A DNA stretch of 64,000 nt from Catenuloplanes niger (GTDB lineage: Bacteria > Actinomycetota > Actinomycetes > Mycobacteriales > Micromonosporaceae): positions 6,085,001-6,149,000 of the forward strand of contig NZ_JAVDYC010000001.1 in NCBI RefSeq assembly GCF_031458255.1. Direction: 5' to 3'. Shown here in pieces: positions 26,388 through 35,013 of the stretch; positions within the stretch are counted from its first letter, which is position 1; each line of letters begins with the position of its first letter. The position numbers and the translations under genes were made by a program. The notes under the pieces were generated by a model. That model was not told where the DNA came from. It was given only the letters and a program-made list of their open reading frames with translations, and did not search any database.

Positions 26388-27434
26388 TTACGTCGTCCCG
26401 GCACCGCGGGTGAACTGGCTCGACTCGCGCACGACCAGCTCCGGTTCGAAGACGACCTGCCGGTGGACGTGCGACCCGGGGTCGGTGGCCTCGTCGAGCA
26501 GCAGCTCGGCGGCGGTCCGGCCGAGGCGCTGACGCGGCTGGCGCACCGACGAGATCGGCACGGCCGCCGCGGCCGCGAAGTCAATATCGTCATATCCGAC
26601 AAGCGCGATTTCTTCCGGTACGCGAATGCGTTGCCGCGTCAGGCCCTGCAGCACGCCCAGCGCCAGCAGATCGTTCGCGCAGAAGACCGCGGTCGCCCGG
26701 GTGCCCTTCGGCATGCCCAGGATGCGCGCCGCCGCGTCCCGGCCCGCGGCCACGGTCGGGCTCGGCGTCTCGCACCGGCGCAGCGCGTCCGCCGGGAGCC
26801 CGGCCTCGGCCAGCGCGCGCACGCCGCCCCGGAACCGGTCGCGCACCTGCGGCAGCGCCCACGGCCCGCCGACGAACGCGACCCGCTCGTGACCCATCTC
26901 GACCAGGTGCCGCAGCGCCTGCTCACCGCCGTGCACGTCGTTGACCGAGACCGAGCAGATCTCCGCGCGCGGCGACACCCGGTCCAGCAGCACCACCAGC
27001 ACGCCGCGGTCGCGCAGCCGGAGCAGCCGCGCGTTCGCGTCGTCGACCGGCGTGATCAGCACGCCCTGGACCCGCTGCTCCTCCAGCAGGTCCAGATAGG
27101 CCGACTCCTTGGCCGCGTCACCGTCCGAGTTGCAGAAGATCACCGGGAGGCCGGCCGGGCCGGTCGCCTCCTCCACGCCCTTCGCCACGTCCGTGAAGAA
27201 CGGGTTCGCGACGTCCAGCACGACCAGGCCCAGCGACCGGCCCCGGCCGCGGCGCAGCTGCCGGGCCGACTCGTTCGGCACGAAACCGAGCGCGGTGATC
27301 GCGTCCAGCACGCGGGTGCGGGTGCTCGGCGCGACGATGTCCGGGCGGTTGAGCACATTGGAGACCGTGCCCACGGACACGCCCGCGTGGAGCGCCACGT
27401 CCCGGATGCTGATCGTCGGACCCGCCACCTGCAT
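26388..27434 (-). CDS. LacI-family transcriptional regulator
   Basis: Encodes 348 residues. The N-terminal helix-turn-helix reads ISIRDVALHAGVSVGTVSNV, followed by the hinge LGFVPNESARQLRRGRGRSLG. The effector domain has GLVVLDVANPFFTDVAKGVE, GVLITPVDDANARLL, VGGPWALPQVRDR, AVFCANDLLALGVLQGL and LVGYDDIDFAAAAAVPISSV. This is a full-length sugar-responsive repressor or activator. It lies 37 bp downstream of the end of the D-amino-acid-oxidase-like gene on the opposite reading order, so its target is not obvious. Autoregulation is usual for the family. Confidence 0.93.
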   Translation of the reverse strand: MQVAGPTISIRDVALHAGVSVGTVSNVLNRPDIVAPSTRTRVLDAITALGFVPNESARQLRRGRGRSLGLVVLDVANPFFTDVAKGVEEATGPAGLPVIFCNSDGDAAKESAYLDLLEEQRVQGVLITPVDDANARLLRLRDRGVLVVLLDRVSPRAEICSVSVNDVHGGEQALRHLVEMGHERVAFVGGPWALPQVRDRFRGGVRALAEAGLPADALRRCETPSPTVAAGRDAAARILGMPKGTRATAVFCANDLLALGVLQGLTRQRIRVPEEIALVGYDDIDFAAAAAVPISSVRQPRQRLGRTAAELLLDEATDPGSHVHRQVVFEPELVVRESSQFTRGAGTT

Positions 27435-27471
27435 CGACCACCTTGCTCGGGCATCCTGGCTGAGGAAAGCG

Positions 27472-28347
27472 TCAGAATACTCTGAGAGTCACCTCGGTGA
27501 CCTCACGTGCACAGCCCCAGGACATCGTCATCCCGGCGCCGCCGTGGCCGTAGCAGTGCGTCACGTCGCCGACGCGTTCCAGCCGGGGGCCGCCGCGCCG
27601 GGTGGGACGCAGGCCGATCCGGTCGCCGAGCACGCGCGCGTGTGCGAGCCTCGGCTCCACCTCGACGCAGCGGGCCCGGATCGCCGCGGCAACGGCCGGG
27701 TCCGGCGTCAGGTCGCCGCGACCCTGCTCGTACGTGCCGCCGAGCACCACGTCCCGGCTGCGCGGATGGATGTAGAGCGAGCGGGACTCGTCGCGGATCG
27801 ACACGTCCAGGCCGGGGTTCTCCACCAGCACGATCTGGCCGCGGGCCGGCTCCACCGCGTCGTCGCCGGCCAGCTCGCGCGCGGCCAGGCCGGTCGCGTT
27901 GACGACCGGGCCGTCGAGCTCACCCAGGTCCGCGACCCGGCGGCGTTCGACGTGCAGGTCCCGGGCCAGCCAGGCCAGGTACGGCGACATCTCCACCAGC
28001 GGCGCGGTGAAGTGCAGCTCGCCGTCGCGGTGCACCACGTCCCCGGCCGCGGGCGCCCACCACGGCAGCGTCGCCGTCGCCGTCCGCATCCGGGTGCGGC
28101 GCAGCAGCACGCCCGGCACGCCGTCGTGCGCCTGCCGGGTGAACTCCGCGTAGGCCTCCGCGGACCAGCGCAGCACGCGTGGGTCCGGGTCCTGGTGCGT
28201 CGGGTACCAGACCGCGGCCGCGACCGTGGACACCGTCTCCTCCGGCGGGTCCGCCGCGAGCACGGTCACCCGCGCGCCCGCCTCCCGCAGCCGCCGCGCC
28301 ACGGTCAGCCCGACGATCCCGCCGCCCACCACCGTCACATCCGTCAT
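27472..28347 (-). CDS. FAD-dependent oxidoreductase, D-amino acid oxidase family
   Basis: Encodes 291 residues. The Rossmann FAD motif is MTDVTVVGGGIVGLTVARRL, followed by VSTVAAAVWYPTHQDPDPRV, a substrate-binding region with RSLYIHPRSRDVVLGGTYEQ, and the C-terminal IGLRPTRRGGPRLE and THCYGHGGAGMTMSWGCA. This order matches D-amino acid oxidases and D-aspartate oxidases. It would deaminate D-amino acids to 2-oxo acids with H2O2 release, in the cytosol. The family is usually about 310-340 residues, so this one is slightly short. It is divergent from a LysR regulator that probably controls it. Confidence 0.88.
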   Translation of the reverse strand: MTDVTVVGGGIVGLTVARRLREAGARVTVLAADPPEETVSTVAAAVWYPTHQDPDPRVLRWSAEAYAEFTRQAHDGVPGVLLRRTRMRTATATLPWWAPAAGDVVHRDGELHFTAPLVEMSPYLAWLARDLHVERRRVADLGELDGPVVNATGLAARELAGDDAVEPARGQIVLVENPGLDVSIRDESRSLYIHPRSRDVVLGGTYEQGRGDLTPDPAVAAAIRARCVEVEPRLAHARVLGDRIGLRPTRRGGPRLERVGDVTHCYGHGGAGMTMSWGCAREVTEVTLRVF

Positions 28348-28403
28348 ACCGTCATCGTGCGGCGCGCGTTCCGTACCGTCGAATAGCGGTGTCAGCAGCA
28401 CTG

Positions 28404-28418
28404 ATAAGCAAAGCTTAT
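28404..28418. promoter_or_regulatory. LysR-type operator palindrome
   Basis: ATAAGCAAAGCTTAT is a perfect inverted repeat with 6-bp arms and a 3-bp spacer. It fits the T-N11-A LysR box and sits in the 106-bp gap between the divergent oxidase and LysR genes, 36 bp upstream of the latter. It is one of the few AT-rich spots in the area. Binding by the adjacent LysR protein is inferred. Confidence 0.7.
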
Positions 28419-28453
28419 GGCGGGCCGCGGTGGACCGGCCTACCGTGCGGTTC

Positions 28454-29377
28454 ATGGAGATGTCCGGCGCGGACCTCGACCGGCTGCGCTCGTTCCGCGC
28501 GCTCGCCGAGGAGCTGCACTTCACCCGGGCGGCCGCGCGACTGCACCTCACCCAGCCCGCGCTCAGTCAGCAGATCCGGGCGCTGGAACGGCAGCTCGGC
28601 ACGCCGCTGGTCCGGCGCGGCCCGCGCGGCTGCACGCTCACCGAGGTCGGCGCGCAGGTCGCGGACGAGACCCGGCGCCTGCTCGCCGAGGCGGACGCGG
28701 CCGCCGCCCGGATCCGGGCCGCCGCGCGCGGCAGCGACGGGCAACTCCGGCTGGCCTACACCCGCTCCGCGCGCGGCGGCCGGGTGGACGCGCTGGTCGC
28801 CGCGTTCCGCCGGGCGCACCCGGGCATCGAGGTGGTGCCGGAGACCGGCTGGACCGCGCCGAACGTGGCCGGGCTGCTGACCGGCCGGTGCGACGCCGCG
28901 TTCGTCCGGCCACCACTGGACGAGCCGGCGCTGATCTGCGTGCGGGTGGACGACGAGGAGCTGCTGTGCGCGGTCCCGGACGGGCACCGGCTCACCCGGC
29001 GGCGCCGGGTCAGCCGCGCGGACGTGGCCGGCGAGCCCGCCGTGATGTGGCCGCGGGAGAACGGGCCCGGCATGTTCGACCGGACGATCGCGCAGGTCTG
29101 GCCGGACGGCGGCTTCCGGCTGGTGCGGCACGAGCCGGACGACGAGCAGTTGCTGCGCGCGGTCGCGGAGGGCAGCGTGATCGCGGCGGTGCCGGCCGGG
29201 CGGGCCCGGGCGCTGAAGGTCCCGGGGGTACGGCTGCGCCGGTTCACCGCGCCGGTCCCCACCGTGGAGATCGGCCTGGCCTTTCCCCGGGACAGCACGA
29301 ATCCGGCCGTGCACCGGCTGCACGAGCTCCTGGTGCGTCAGCCGCCGTGGGTGACGGTCTCCCAGGCGAAGAAGTAG
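28454..29377 (+). CDS. LysR-family transcriptional regulator
   Basis: Encodes 307 residues. The winged helix-turn-helix is LDRLRSFRALAEELHFTRAA then LHLTQPALSQQIRALERQLG, with the usual LVRRGPRGCTLTEVG. The effector domain (about 90-300) shows LRLAYTRSARGGRVDALVAA and FDRTIAQVW. Start codon choice between ATGs at 28454 and 28460 is uncertain; neither has a strong ribosome site. It is divergent from the D-amino-acid-oxidase-like gene and shares its promoter region. Its 3' end overlaps the convergent alginate-lyase-like gene by 40 bp. Confidence 0.92.
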   Translation: MEMSGADLDRLRSFRALAEELHFTRAAARLHLTQPALSQQIRALERQLGTPLVRRGPRGCTLTEVGAQVADETRRLLAEADAAAARIRAAARGSDGQLRLAYTRSARGGRVDALVAAFRRAHPGIEVVPETGWTAPNVAGLLTGRCDAAFVRPPLDEPALICVRVDDEELLCAVPDGHRLTRRRRVSRADVAGEPAVMWPRENGPGMFDRTIAQVWPDGGFRLVRHEPDDEQLLRAVAEGSVIAAVPAGRARALKVPGVRLRRFTAPVPTVEIGLAFPRDSTNPAVHRLHELLVRQPPWVTVSQAKK

Positions 29378-30567
29378 GCCGCCTCGGCGGGGCGGTACCG
29401 GCGGACGTACGCGGTGGTGCCGGGCAGGTCGAGGCCGAGCCGGTCGACCAGGTGGTGCCGGGCCGCCTCGGGCAGTGGCGCGTAGGACTCCGTGTCCGGC
29501 TCGCCGTCGCAGAGCCAGGCCGGCGCGGGCTCACCCAGCGCGTACGGCATGTGCAGCTCCAGCGCGGCCGTCATCCGCGGCGCGATCTCCGACCACAGGT
29601 CCAGGCCCTGCAGCCGCGCGGTCTCCGCCACGTGCGAGGCCGCGGACAGTCCCCAGCCGGCGTGCCCGAAGTCCCGGCAGGTCTCCTGCGTGACGCCGTC
29701 CCGGAGGTCGCGCTGCCCGTGCCAGTACGAGATCAGCCGCTCCGCCGGCACCCCGGTCTCCCCGGGCGGCGCGACCGGCAGCGTACCGTCGGATTCGAGG
29801 TAGACGTAGGCCCGCACGCGCCCGCGGAAGCGGTCCACCGCGCGGTCGAACGACGCCCGGTCGTCCAGGAAGACCGCGATCCCGGTCGCCGCCTCCATCA
29901 TGATCAGTTCCCAGTTGCCGTTGGTCCAGGTCGCGCCGCCGATCGCCTCCGGCAGGTACACGTCCCGGAACATCGCCTCGGCGCGGGCCGGATCCCAGCC
30001 GTCGTAGCTGTACCGGACCAGCTCGGCCGCGCGCACCATCGGCACCGCCGACCACGCCGCCTGCAGCGGGCCGTTCACGTTCGTGTGCCGCTCCAGCACG
30101 CCCGCCCAGGCGTCGACGATCCGGATCGCGGCCGCCGCGTGCCTCTCGTCGCCGGTCAGGTTCCAGAGCAGCGCCTGCGTGTACGCCGCGACGCCGTCCT
30201 CCGCCTCGTCGACGCAGCCGAGGTCCGGGTTCGAGTACGGCCCGCACTCGACCACCGCGCGCGGCCGCGGCTGCCAGTCCGCGTCGCCGTAGCGCGTCCC
30301 CGCCATCTGCGCGAACGCGGACGCCCACGGCTCCACCCCGCTGTCGATCCGCGCCCTGACCCGCGCCAGGTCGTCCGCCCCGACCAGCACCCCCGGATGC
30401 CGGAACGCCCCGCCGGGCAGCGCCGCCAGCACGGCCGGCGCCACCGGCTCCCGGGCCGCCGCGGGCCGGTCCGGACGTTGCCGCTGCCGGATCGCCGCCA
30501 CCGCCACGCACACGGCCAGCACGACCACCACAGCACAGGCCACGACGCGGGTACGGGTGATCTTCAC
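29338..30567 (-). CDS. Alginate lyase family protein, membrane-anchored or secreted
   Basis: Encodes 409 residues. An N-terminal hydrophobic segment (VVACAVVVVLAVCVAVAA) acts as signal or anchor. The mature part is an alpha-barrel-like domain with HPGVLVGADDLARVRARIDS, AAYTQALLWNLTGDERHAAA, DAWAGVLERHTNVNGPLQAA and TWTNGNWELIMMEAATGIAV, followed by SYWHGQRDLRDGVTQETCRD and FGHAGWGLSAASHVAETARL. This layout (N-x-N-W plus H/Y catalytic candidates) is that of the alginate lyase (PL5-like) superfamily in actinomycetes. The substrate could be alginate or another uronate-containing polymer. It is convergent with the LysR gene. Confidence 0.75.
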   Translation of the reverse strand: MKITRTRVVACAVVVVLAVCVAVAAIRQRQRPDRPAAAREPVAPAVLAALPGGAFRHPGVLVGADDLARVRARIDSGVEPWASAFAQMAGTRYGDADWQPRPRAVVECGPYSNPDLGCVDEAEDGVAAYTQALLWNLTGDERHAAAAIRIVDAWAGVLERHTNVNGPLQAAWSAVPMVRAAELVRYSYDGWDPARAEAMFRDVYLPEAIGGATWTNGNWELIMMEAATGIAVFLDDRASFDRAVDRFRGRVRAYVYLESDGTLPVAPPGETGVPAERLISYWHGQRDLRDGVTQETCRDFGHAGWGLSAASHVAETARLQGLDLWSEIAPRMTAALELHMPYALGEPAPAWLCDGEPDTESYAPLPEAARHHLVDRLGLDLPGTTAYVRRYRPAEAAYFFAWETVTHGG

Positions 30568-30651
30568 CCGTACATCGTTATCCCAGCTCAGCGCCCCACC
30601 GCTAATCCGGGCGCCGGTTACCTGCCGGTCTGCCGCCGAACCGGCGGAATG

Positions 30652-31254
30652 TCAGGCCAGCTGCTCCGGCTTGATGGTGAGCTCGCGGGCGACGGCCTCG
30701 TTGACCCAGCCGCCGATCGCGGCCTTCGGGACTATCCGCGGGTGGGCGGAGGACTGGACCGCGAGGCCGTCGATCAGGGACGTGATGCGCCACGCGGCAC
30801 CCTGCGCGTCCTCGCAGGTGAACGAGCCGTCGCGGACGCCGTCGGAGATGACCTCGCGGACGGCCTCGCGCCAGCGGAGCACGCGGCGGCGGGAGATCTT
30901 CTCCAGCTCGGGCGTGCGGGGCGACTCGGACCAGCCGTCGATCCACATCGTCCATGCCTTCGCGCGCGCGCCGGGGGTGTAAAGGCGCACCAGCTTACGC
31001 AACCGGTCCAGCGGCGGGGTGGCGGACTGCAGGATGGCGTCGAGCTTCTGCAGGTCCTGCTCGGTCGCATAGGCGAATGCCTGAGCGAGCAGCCGCTCCT
31101 TGGTCGCGAAATGGTAGAAGACCAGCGCCTGACTGACACCGGCCGCGCGTGCCACATCGGCGGTCCGCGTGTTTGCGAGACCGCGTTCGGCTATGACGTC
31201 GCAGGCCGTACGCAGCAATGCGTCGAGCCGCACTTCGGCTAGGCGTCTGGTCAC
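30652..31254 (-). CDS. TetR-family transcriptional regulator
   Basis: Encodes 200 residues from a GTG at 31254; GTG at 31263 is an alternative and neither has a clear ribosome site. The helix-turn-helix is LDALLRTACDVIAERGLANT, then RTADVARAAGVSQALVFYHF and ATKERLLAQAF. The C-terminal ligand domain (WTMWIDGWSESPRTPELEKI, ITSLIDGLAVQ) resembles BetI-like TetR regulators. It is divergent from the TRAP-TAXI operon with a 182-bp gap, which makes that operon a plausible target. Confidence 0.9.
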   Translation of the reverse strand: MTRRLAEVRLDALLRTACDVIAERGLANTRTADVARAAGVSQALVFYHFATKERLLAQAFAYATEQDLQKLDAILQSATPPLDRLRKLVRLYTPGARAKAWTMWIDGWSESPRTPELEKISRRRVLRWREAVREVISDGVRDGSFTCEDAQGAAWRITSLIDGLAVQSSAHPRIVPKAAIGGWVNEAVARELTIKPEQLA

Positions 31255-31436
31255 GAAACACACCGTAGCCGATGAATACCAGTTCACGGATGCCCCCGGT
31301 CCGTCACTCATATAGGCGCCGTGTCGCTTTCGGGCTACCGTGACTTGCAAATTCCCACGATGGGATTACCACGGTAGAGAAAAGCGTTCTCCGGATCGAC
31401 TGTTACAAACGGGAAATGGCGCGGTAAAGTCCGATC

Positions 31437-33554
31437 ATGTTGGACGGTGGAGGCCCGGCCACGCGTCCCGCCGTCGCCCGCGACCCCGTCCCGGAACCCG
31501 CGTTCGACGACGAGGAACGCCCCTCCCGCGAGCTGCGCGGCGGTCCCGCGCGGGTGGTCGGCGGCGTCGCGCTCGCGATCTCGCTGCTCGCGCTCTGGCA
31601 GGTGTTCCGGCCGATAGCCCAGGGCAGCCAGTTCTACCTCATCGTCTTCCTGGCCGGCGTGCTGCCGCCGGTCTTCGTCGCCTACCGGTCCGGCGCACGC
31701 CTCGCCGTGCTCGGCGGCGGCGACCGGGCCGCGCTCGCGGACTGGACGCTCGCCGTGCTCGCGGCCGTGGTCTGCCTCTACCCGGTGCTGCCGTTCCGTG
31801 GCGGGTACGACGGGTTCCTCGACCGCCAGGGCCTGCTCGACCCGGTCGACGTGCTGCTCGGCGCCGCGCTGCTGCTGCTCGTGCTGGAGGCCGCACGGCG
31901 TACCACCGGCTGGGCACTGCCCCTGGTCTGCCTGCTCTTCCTGGCGTACGGCTACTACGGCGGGCTGCTGCCCCAGGACTGGTCGATCGCGCACCTCGGG
32001 CTGGACTTCGCGCAGATCGTGGACGCGCTCTACAACTCCGGCAGCGGGTTCTACGGCACACCGCTGGACGTCGCCGCCACGTACATCGTGCTGTTCACGC
32101 TCTACGGCGCGGTCCTCGACCTCTCCGGCGCCGGCCGGTTCTTCGTCGACCTGTCCGTCGCCGCGTTCCGCCGCTCCCGCAGCGCGGCCGGCCGCACCGC
32201 GGTCACCGCCGGCTTCCTGCTCGGCACGGTCTCCGGCTCCGGCACCGCCACCGCGGTCAGCGTCGGCGCGGTCACCTGGCCGATCCTGCGCCGCGCCGGC
32301 TACCCCGCGGAACGCGCCGGCGGCATGCTCGCCGCGGCCGGCGTCGGCGCGATCCTCTCCCCGCCCACGCTCGGCGCGGCCGCGTTCATCGTCGCGGAGT
32401 ACACCCAGGTCTCCTACCTGACCGTGCTCGGCTGGGCGATGATCCCGACGATCCTGTACTACCTCGGGATCCTGCTCGCGGTCGAGATCGACGCCCGGAA
32501 GCTCGGCACCCGGCCGGTCGAGGTCACGGCGGACTCCCCGGGGCGGCTGCTCGCCCGGTTCGGCTACCACTTCTCGTCGCTGATCCTGATCGTGGTGCTG
32601 CTCGCCGCCGGCGTCACCGCCACCCGCGCGGTCGTGTTCGCCACGCTCGCCGCGTTCGCGCTGGCCTTCCTCGACCCGCGCACCCGGCCGACCGTGCGCT
32701 CGACCGCGGCCGCGCTCGCCGCCGGGACCCGTGGCGTGCTGCCGGTCGCCGCGGTCTGCGCCGCCGCCGGCGTCATCACCGCCACCACCACCAAGACCGG
32801 CCTGGGTACGAAACTGGCCGCCTGGCTGATCGGGAACGCGCAGGCGATCGCGGACCACCCGACCGTGGTGCTGGCGCTGACCGTGCTCGCCGCGGCCGTC
32901 GCGCTCAGCCTGCTCGGCCTGGCCGTGCCGGTCACCGCGTCGTTCATCATCGGCTGGGTCATCGTCGGCCCCGCGCTGCTGCAACTCGGCGTGCCCGCGC
33001 CGGCCGTCGCCATGTTCGTCTTCTACTACTCGGTGCTCTCCGAGGTGACGCCGCCGACCGCGCTGGCCGCGGTGGGCGCCGCCTCGATCACCGGCGGGCG
33101 GATCGTGCCGACCATGTGGCAGGCGCTGCGGTACGCGCTGCCCGCGTTCCTGGCGCCGATCGCGTTCGTGCTGACGCCCGCCGGCTCCTACCTGCTCGGC
33201 CGCGGCCCGGTGCTGGACGTGCTGTGGGCCACCGGGGCCGCGCTGGCCGGAGTGGCCGCGCTGGCCGTGGCGACCGGCGGGTGGGTGCTCGGCGTCGGTC
33301 CCGCCGGGCCGGCCGCGCGGGTGTGCGCCGCGCTGGGCGGGCTGCTGCTGCTCTACCTGGACCCGATCGGCATCGCGGCCGGCGCGGCGCTCGTCGCGGC
33401 CGCCGTGCTGTTCACGCTCGTGCCGGCCCGGCTGTCCGGCAGGGCGCCGCTCGAGCCGCCCGCTGCTGAGCCGTCGGTCGGTGGGCCGTCCGTTGCCGAG
33501 TCGTCCGCCGGGTCGTCCGGTGCTGAGTCGTCCGAACGGGGAGGAGAGGCTTGA
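31437..33554 (+). CDS. TRAP transporter fused permease (4TM/12TM)
   Basis: Encodes 705 residues with about 16-17 predicted transmembrane segments. The first four helices (to about residue 165) correspond to the small DctQ-like subunit. The rest is the large subunit, with TYIVLFTLYGAVLDLSGAGR, the conserved FLLGTVSGSGTATAVSVGAV, AAAGVGAILSPPTLGAAAFI and FVFYYSVLSEVTPPTALAAV. The C-terminus is a variable repeat of SVGGPSVAESSAGSS type. Such fusions pair with TAXI-type binding proteins for sodium- or proton-driven uptake of organic acids. The stop overlaps the next start by one base (TGATG). Confidence 0.93.
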   Translation: MLDGGGPATRPAVARDPVPEPAFDDEERPSRELRGGPARVVGGVALAISLLALWQVFRPIAQGSQFYLIVFLAGVLPPVFVAYRSGARLAVLGGGDRAALADWTLAVLAAVVCLYPVLPFRGGYDGFLDRQGLLDPVDVLLGAALLLLVLEAARRTTGWALPLVCLLFLAYGYYGGLLPQDWSIAHLGLDFAQIVDALYNSGSGFYGTPLDVAATYIVLFTLYGAVLDLSGAGRFFVDLSVAAFRRSRSAAGRTAVTAGFLLGTVSGSGTATAVSVGAVTWPILRRAGYPAERAGGMLAAAGVGAILSPPTLGAAAFIVAEYTQVSYLTVLGWAMIPTILYYLGILLAVEIDARKLGTRPVEVTADSPGRLLARFGYHFSSLILIVVLLAAGVTATRAVVFATLAAFALAFLDPRTRPTVRSTAAALAAGTRGVLPVAAVCAAAGVITATTTKTGLGTKLAAWLIGNAQAIADHPTVVLALTVLAAAVALSLLGLAVPVTASFIIGWVIVGPALLQLGVPAPAVAMFVFYYSVLSEVTPPTALAAVGAASITGGRIVPTMWQALRYALPAFLAPIAFVLTPAGSYLLGRGPVLDVLWATGAALAGVAALAVATGGWVLGVGPAGPAARVCAALGGLLLLYLDPIGIAAGAALVAAAVLFTLVPARLSGRAPLEPPAAEPSVGGPSVAESSAGSSGAESSERGGEA

Positions 33555-34558
33555 TGCGTACCGTCGGGGCTGTTGTGGGTGGTGGTCTGGCCCTGTTGCT
33601 GGTGGCCACCGGATGCGGGGGCCGGCAGGACCGGGCCGCCACGGACACCGGCGGCGAGGTGACGTGCCAGGTCGCGGGCGACACCCGGATCGGCATCGCC
33701 ACCGGCAACGTCGGCGGCGTCTACTACACGATGGGCAACGCGTTCGCGGAACAGATCTCGGCCGCCACCGGTGGCACGGTCAAGGCGACCGCCGCCGAGA
33801 CCGGCGCGTCCGTGCAGAACATCCAACAACTCGTCGCCGGTACGTACGGCGTGGCGTTCTCGCTGGCCGACACCGCCGCGGACGCGGTCAACGGCACCGG
33901 GGCCTTCGACGGCCGGAAACAGCCGGTCGCCGCGCTCTCCCGGATCCACACGAACTACACCCAGGTGATCGCGCGGACGTCCGCCGGCATCACCGACGTG
34001 GCCTCCATGCGCGGCAAACGCGTTTCCACCGGATCCCCGCGCTCCGGCACCGAGGTCATCGCGAACCGCCTGCTCACCGCGGCCGGCCTCGACCCCGCCA
34101 CGGACATCCAGGCCCAGCGCCTCGACCTCACCAAGACCGTCGACGGCATCAAGGACGGCAGCATCGACGCGTTCTTCTGGTCCGGCGGCCTGCCCACCCC
34201 CAACCTGACCGACCTGTTCACCACGTCCGCCTCGTCCGTGCGCTTCGTCGACATCACGCCGCTGCTGCCGCGGATGAAGCAGGTCAACCCGGTGTACGAG
34301 CAGGGCCTCATCCCGGCCGCGACGTACAAGCTGCCCGCCGACACCCCGACCATCGTGGTCCCCAACGTGCTGCTGGTGAAGGACGACCTCGACGCGAACG
34401 TCGCCTGCGCGCTCACCAAGGCCCTCTTCGACCGCAAGGACCAGATCGCCCAGGCCTCCCCGGCCGCCGCCGAGCTGGCCGTCACCACCGCCCGCAACAC
34501 CGACCCCGTCCCCCTGCACCGCGGCGCCGCCGAGGCGTTGACGCTGCTCGGCGGCTAG
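33554..34558 (+). CDS. TAXI-family TRAP transporter solute-binding lipoprotein
   Basis: Encodes 334 residues. A lipoprotein signal ends in LLLVATGCGG with Cys as lipid anchor. The mature domain has RIGIATGNVGGVYYTMGNAF, ETGASVQNIQQLVAGTYGVA, FSLADTAADAV, MRGKRVSTGSPRSGTEVIAN and AFFWSGGLPTPNLTDLF, all typical of TAXI (TRAP-associated extracytoplasmic immunogenic) proteins. GGAGAGG precedes the ATG and the start is coupled to the permease stop. It would capture a dicarboxylate, glutamate or similar acid outside the membrane; the exact ligand is unknown. Confidence 0.93.
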   Translation: MRTVGAVVGGGLALLLVATGCGGRQDRAATDTGGEVTCQVAGDTRIGIATGNVGGVYYTMGNAFAEQISAATGGTVKATAAETGASVQNIQQLVAGTYGVAFSLADTAADAVNGTGAFDGRKQPVAALSRIHTNYTQVIARTSAGITDVASMRGKRVSTGSPRSGTEVIANRLLTAAGLDPATDIQAQRLDLTKTVDGIKDGSIDAFFWSGGLPTPNLTDLFTTSASSVRFVDITPLLPRMKQVNPVYEQGLIPAATYKLPADTPTIVVPNVLLVKDDLDANVACALTKALFDRKDQIAQASPAAAELAVTTARNTDPVPLHRGAAEALTLLGG

Positions 34559-34572
34559 CCCCCACACCCCGA

Positions 34573-34601
34573 GGTCCCCCCGCGCGACGCGCGGGGGGAC
34601 C
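34573..34601. terminator. Strong hairpin terminator after the TRAP-TAXI operon
   Basis: Perfect 12-bp stem GGTCCCCCCGCG / CGCGGGGGGACC with a CGACG loop, 15 bp after the stop codon. The following sequence CCTGATTTGG has only a short T run, as is common for actinomycete terminators. Confidence 0.75.
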
Positions 34602-34700
34602 CCTGATTTGGAGGTGGGCACCGGGGTCCGCTAAAGTTCTCTTCGTCGCCGGGGAACGGAAACGGAACCGGGCGACACAGCAGGACAAACTAAATAGCAC

Positions 34701-34773
34701 GCGGACGTAGCGCAGCTGGTAGCGCATCACCTTGCCAAGGTGAGGGTCGCGGGTTCGAATCCCGTCGTCCGCT
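34701..34773 (+). tRNA. tRNA-Gly (GCC)
   Basis: 73-nt cloverleaf: acceptor GCGGACG pairs with CGTCCGC, anticodon stem TCACC/GGTGA with loop TTGCCAA (anticodon GCC), and T-arm CGGGTTCGAATCCCG. CCA is not encoded. First of three tightly spaced tRNA genes. Confidence 0.97.
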
Positions 34774-34808
34774 CGGAGACGGCCACCACAACACGCGGGG
34801 GTCACCTC

Positions 34809-34879
34809 GGTGGAGTGGCCGAGAGGCGAGGCAACGGCCTGCAAAGCCGTGTACACGGGTTCAAATCCCGTCTCCACCT
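34809..34879 (+). tRNA. tRNA-Cys (GCA)
   Basis: 71-nt cloverleaf: acceptor GGTGGAG pairs with CTCCACC, anticodon loop CTGCAAA (anticodon GCA) on stem ACGGC/GCCGT, and T-arm CGGGTTCAAATCCCG. CCA is not encoded. It lies 35 bp after tRNA-Gly. Confidence 0.97.
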
Positions 34880-34897
34880 CGGCAGTAGTTTTGCCTA

Positions 34898-34972
34898 GGG
34901 CGATTGGCGCAGTGGGAGCGCGCTTCCTTGACACGGAAGAGGTCACTGGTTCAAACCCAGTATCGCCCACCA
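34898..34972 (+). tRNA. tRNA-Val (GAC)
   Basis: Acceptor GGGCGAT pairs with ATCGCCC, anticodon loop TTGACAC (GAC) on stem CTTCC/GGAAG, and T-arm CTGGTTCAAACCCAG. The discriminator A is followed by an encoded CCA (34970-34972), unlike the two tRNAs before it. It is the last gene before the antibiotic cluster and so a candidate integration site. Confidence 0.97.
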
Positions 34973-34979
34973 GGTAGTT

Positions 34980-35013
34980 AAGGCCTCACCTTCGAAACGA
35001 AGGTGGGGCCTTT
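34980..35013 (+). terminator. Rho-independent terminator after the tRNA array
   Basis: AAGGCCTCACCTTC and GAAGGTGGGGCCTT form a 14-bp stem with one T-G mismatch around a GAAAC loop, followed by TTGCTTGTT. It begins 8 bp after the tRNA-Val CCA. Confidence 0.85.
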
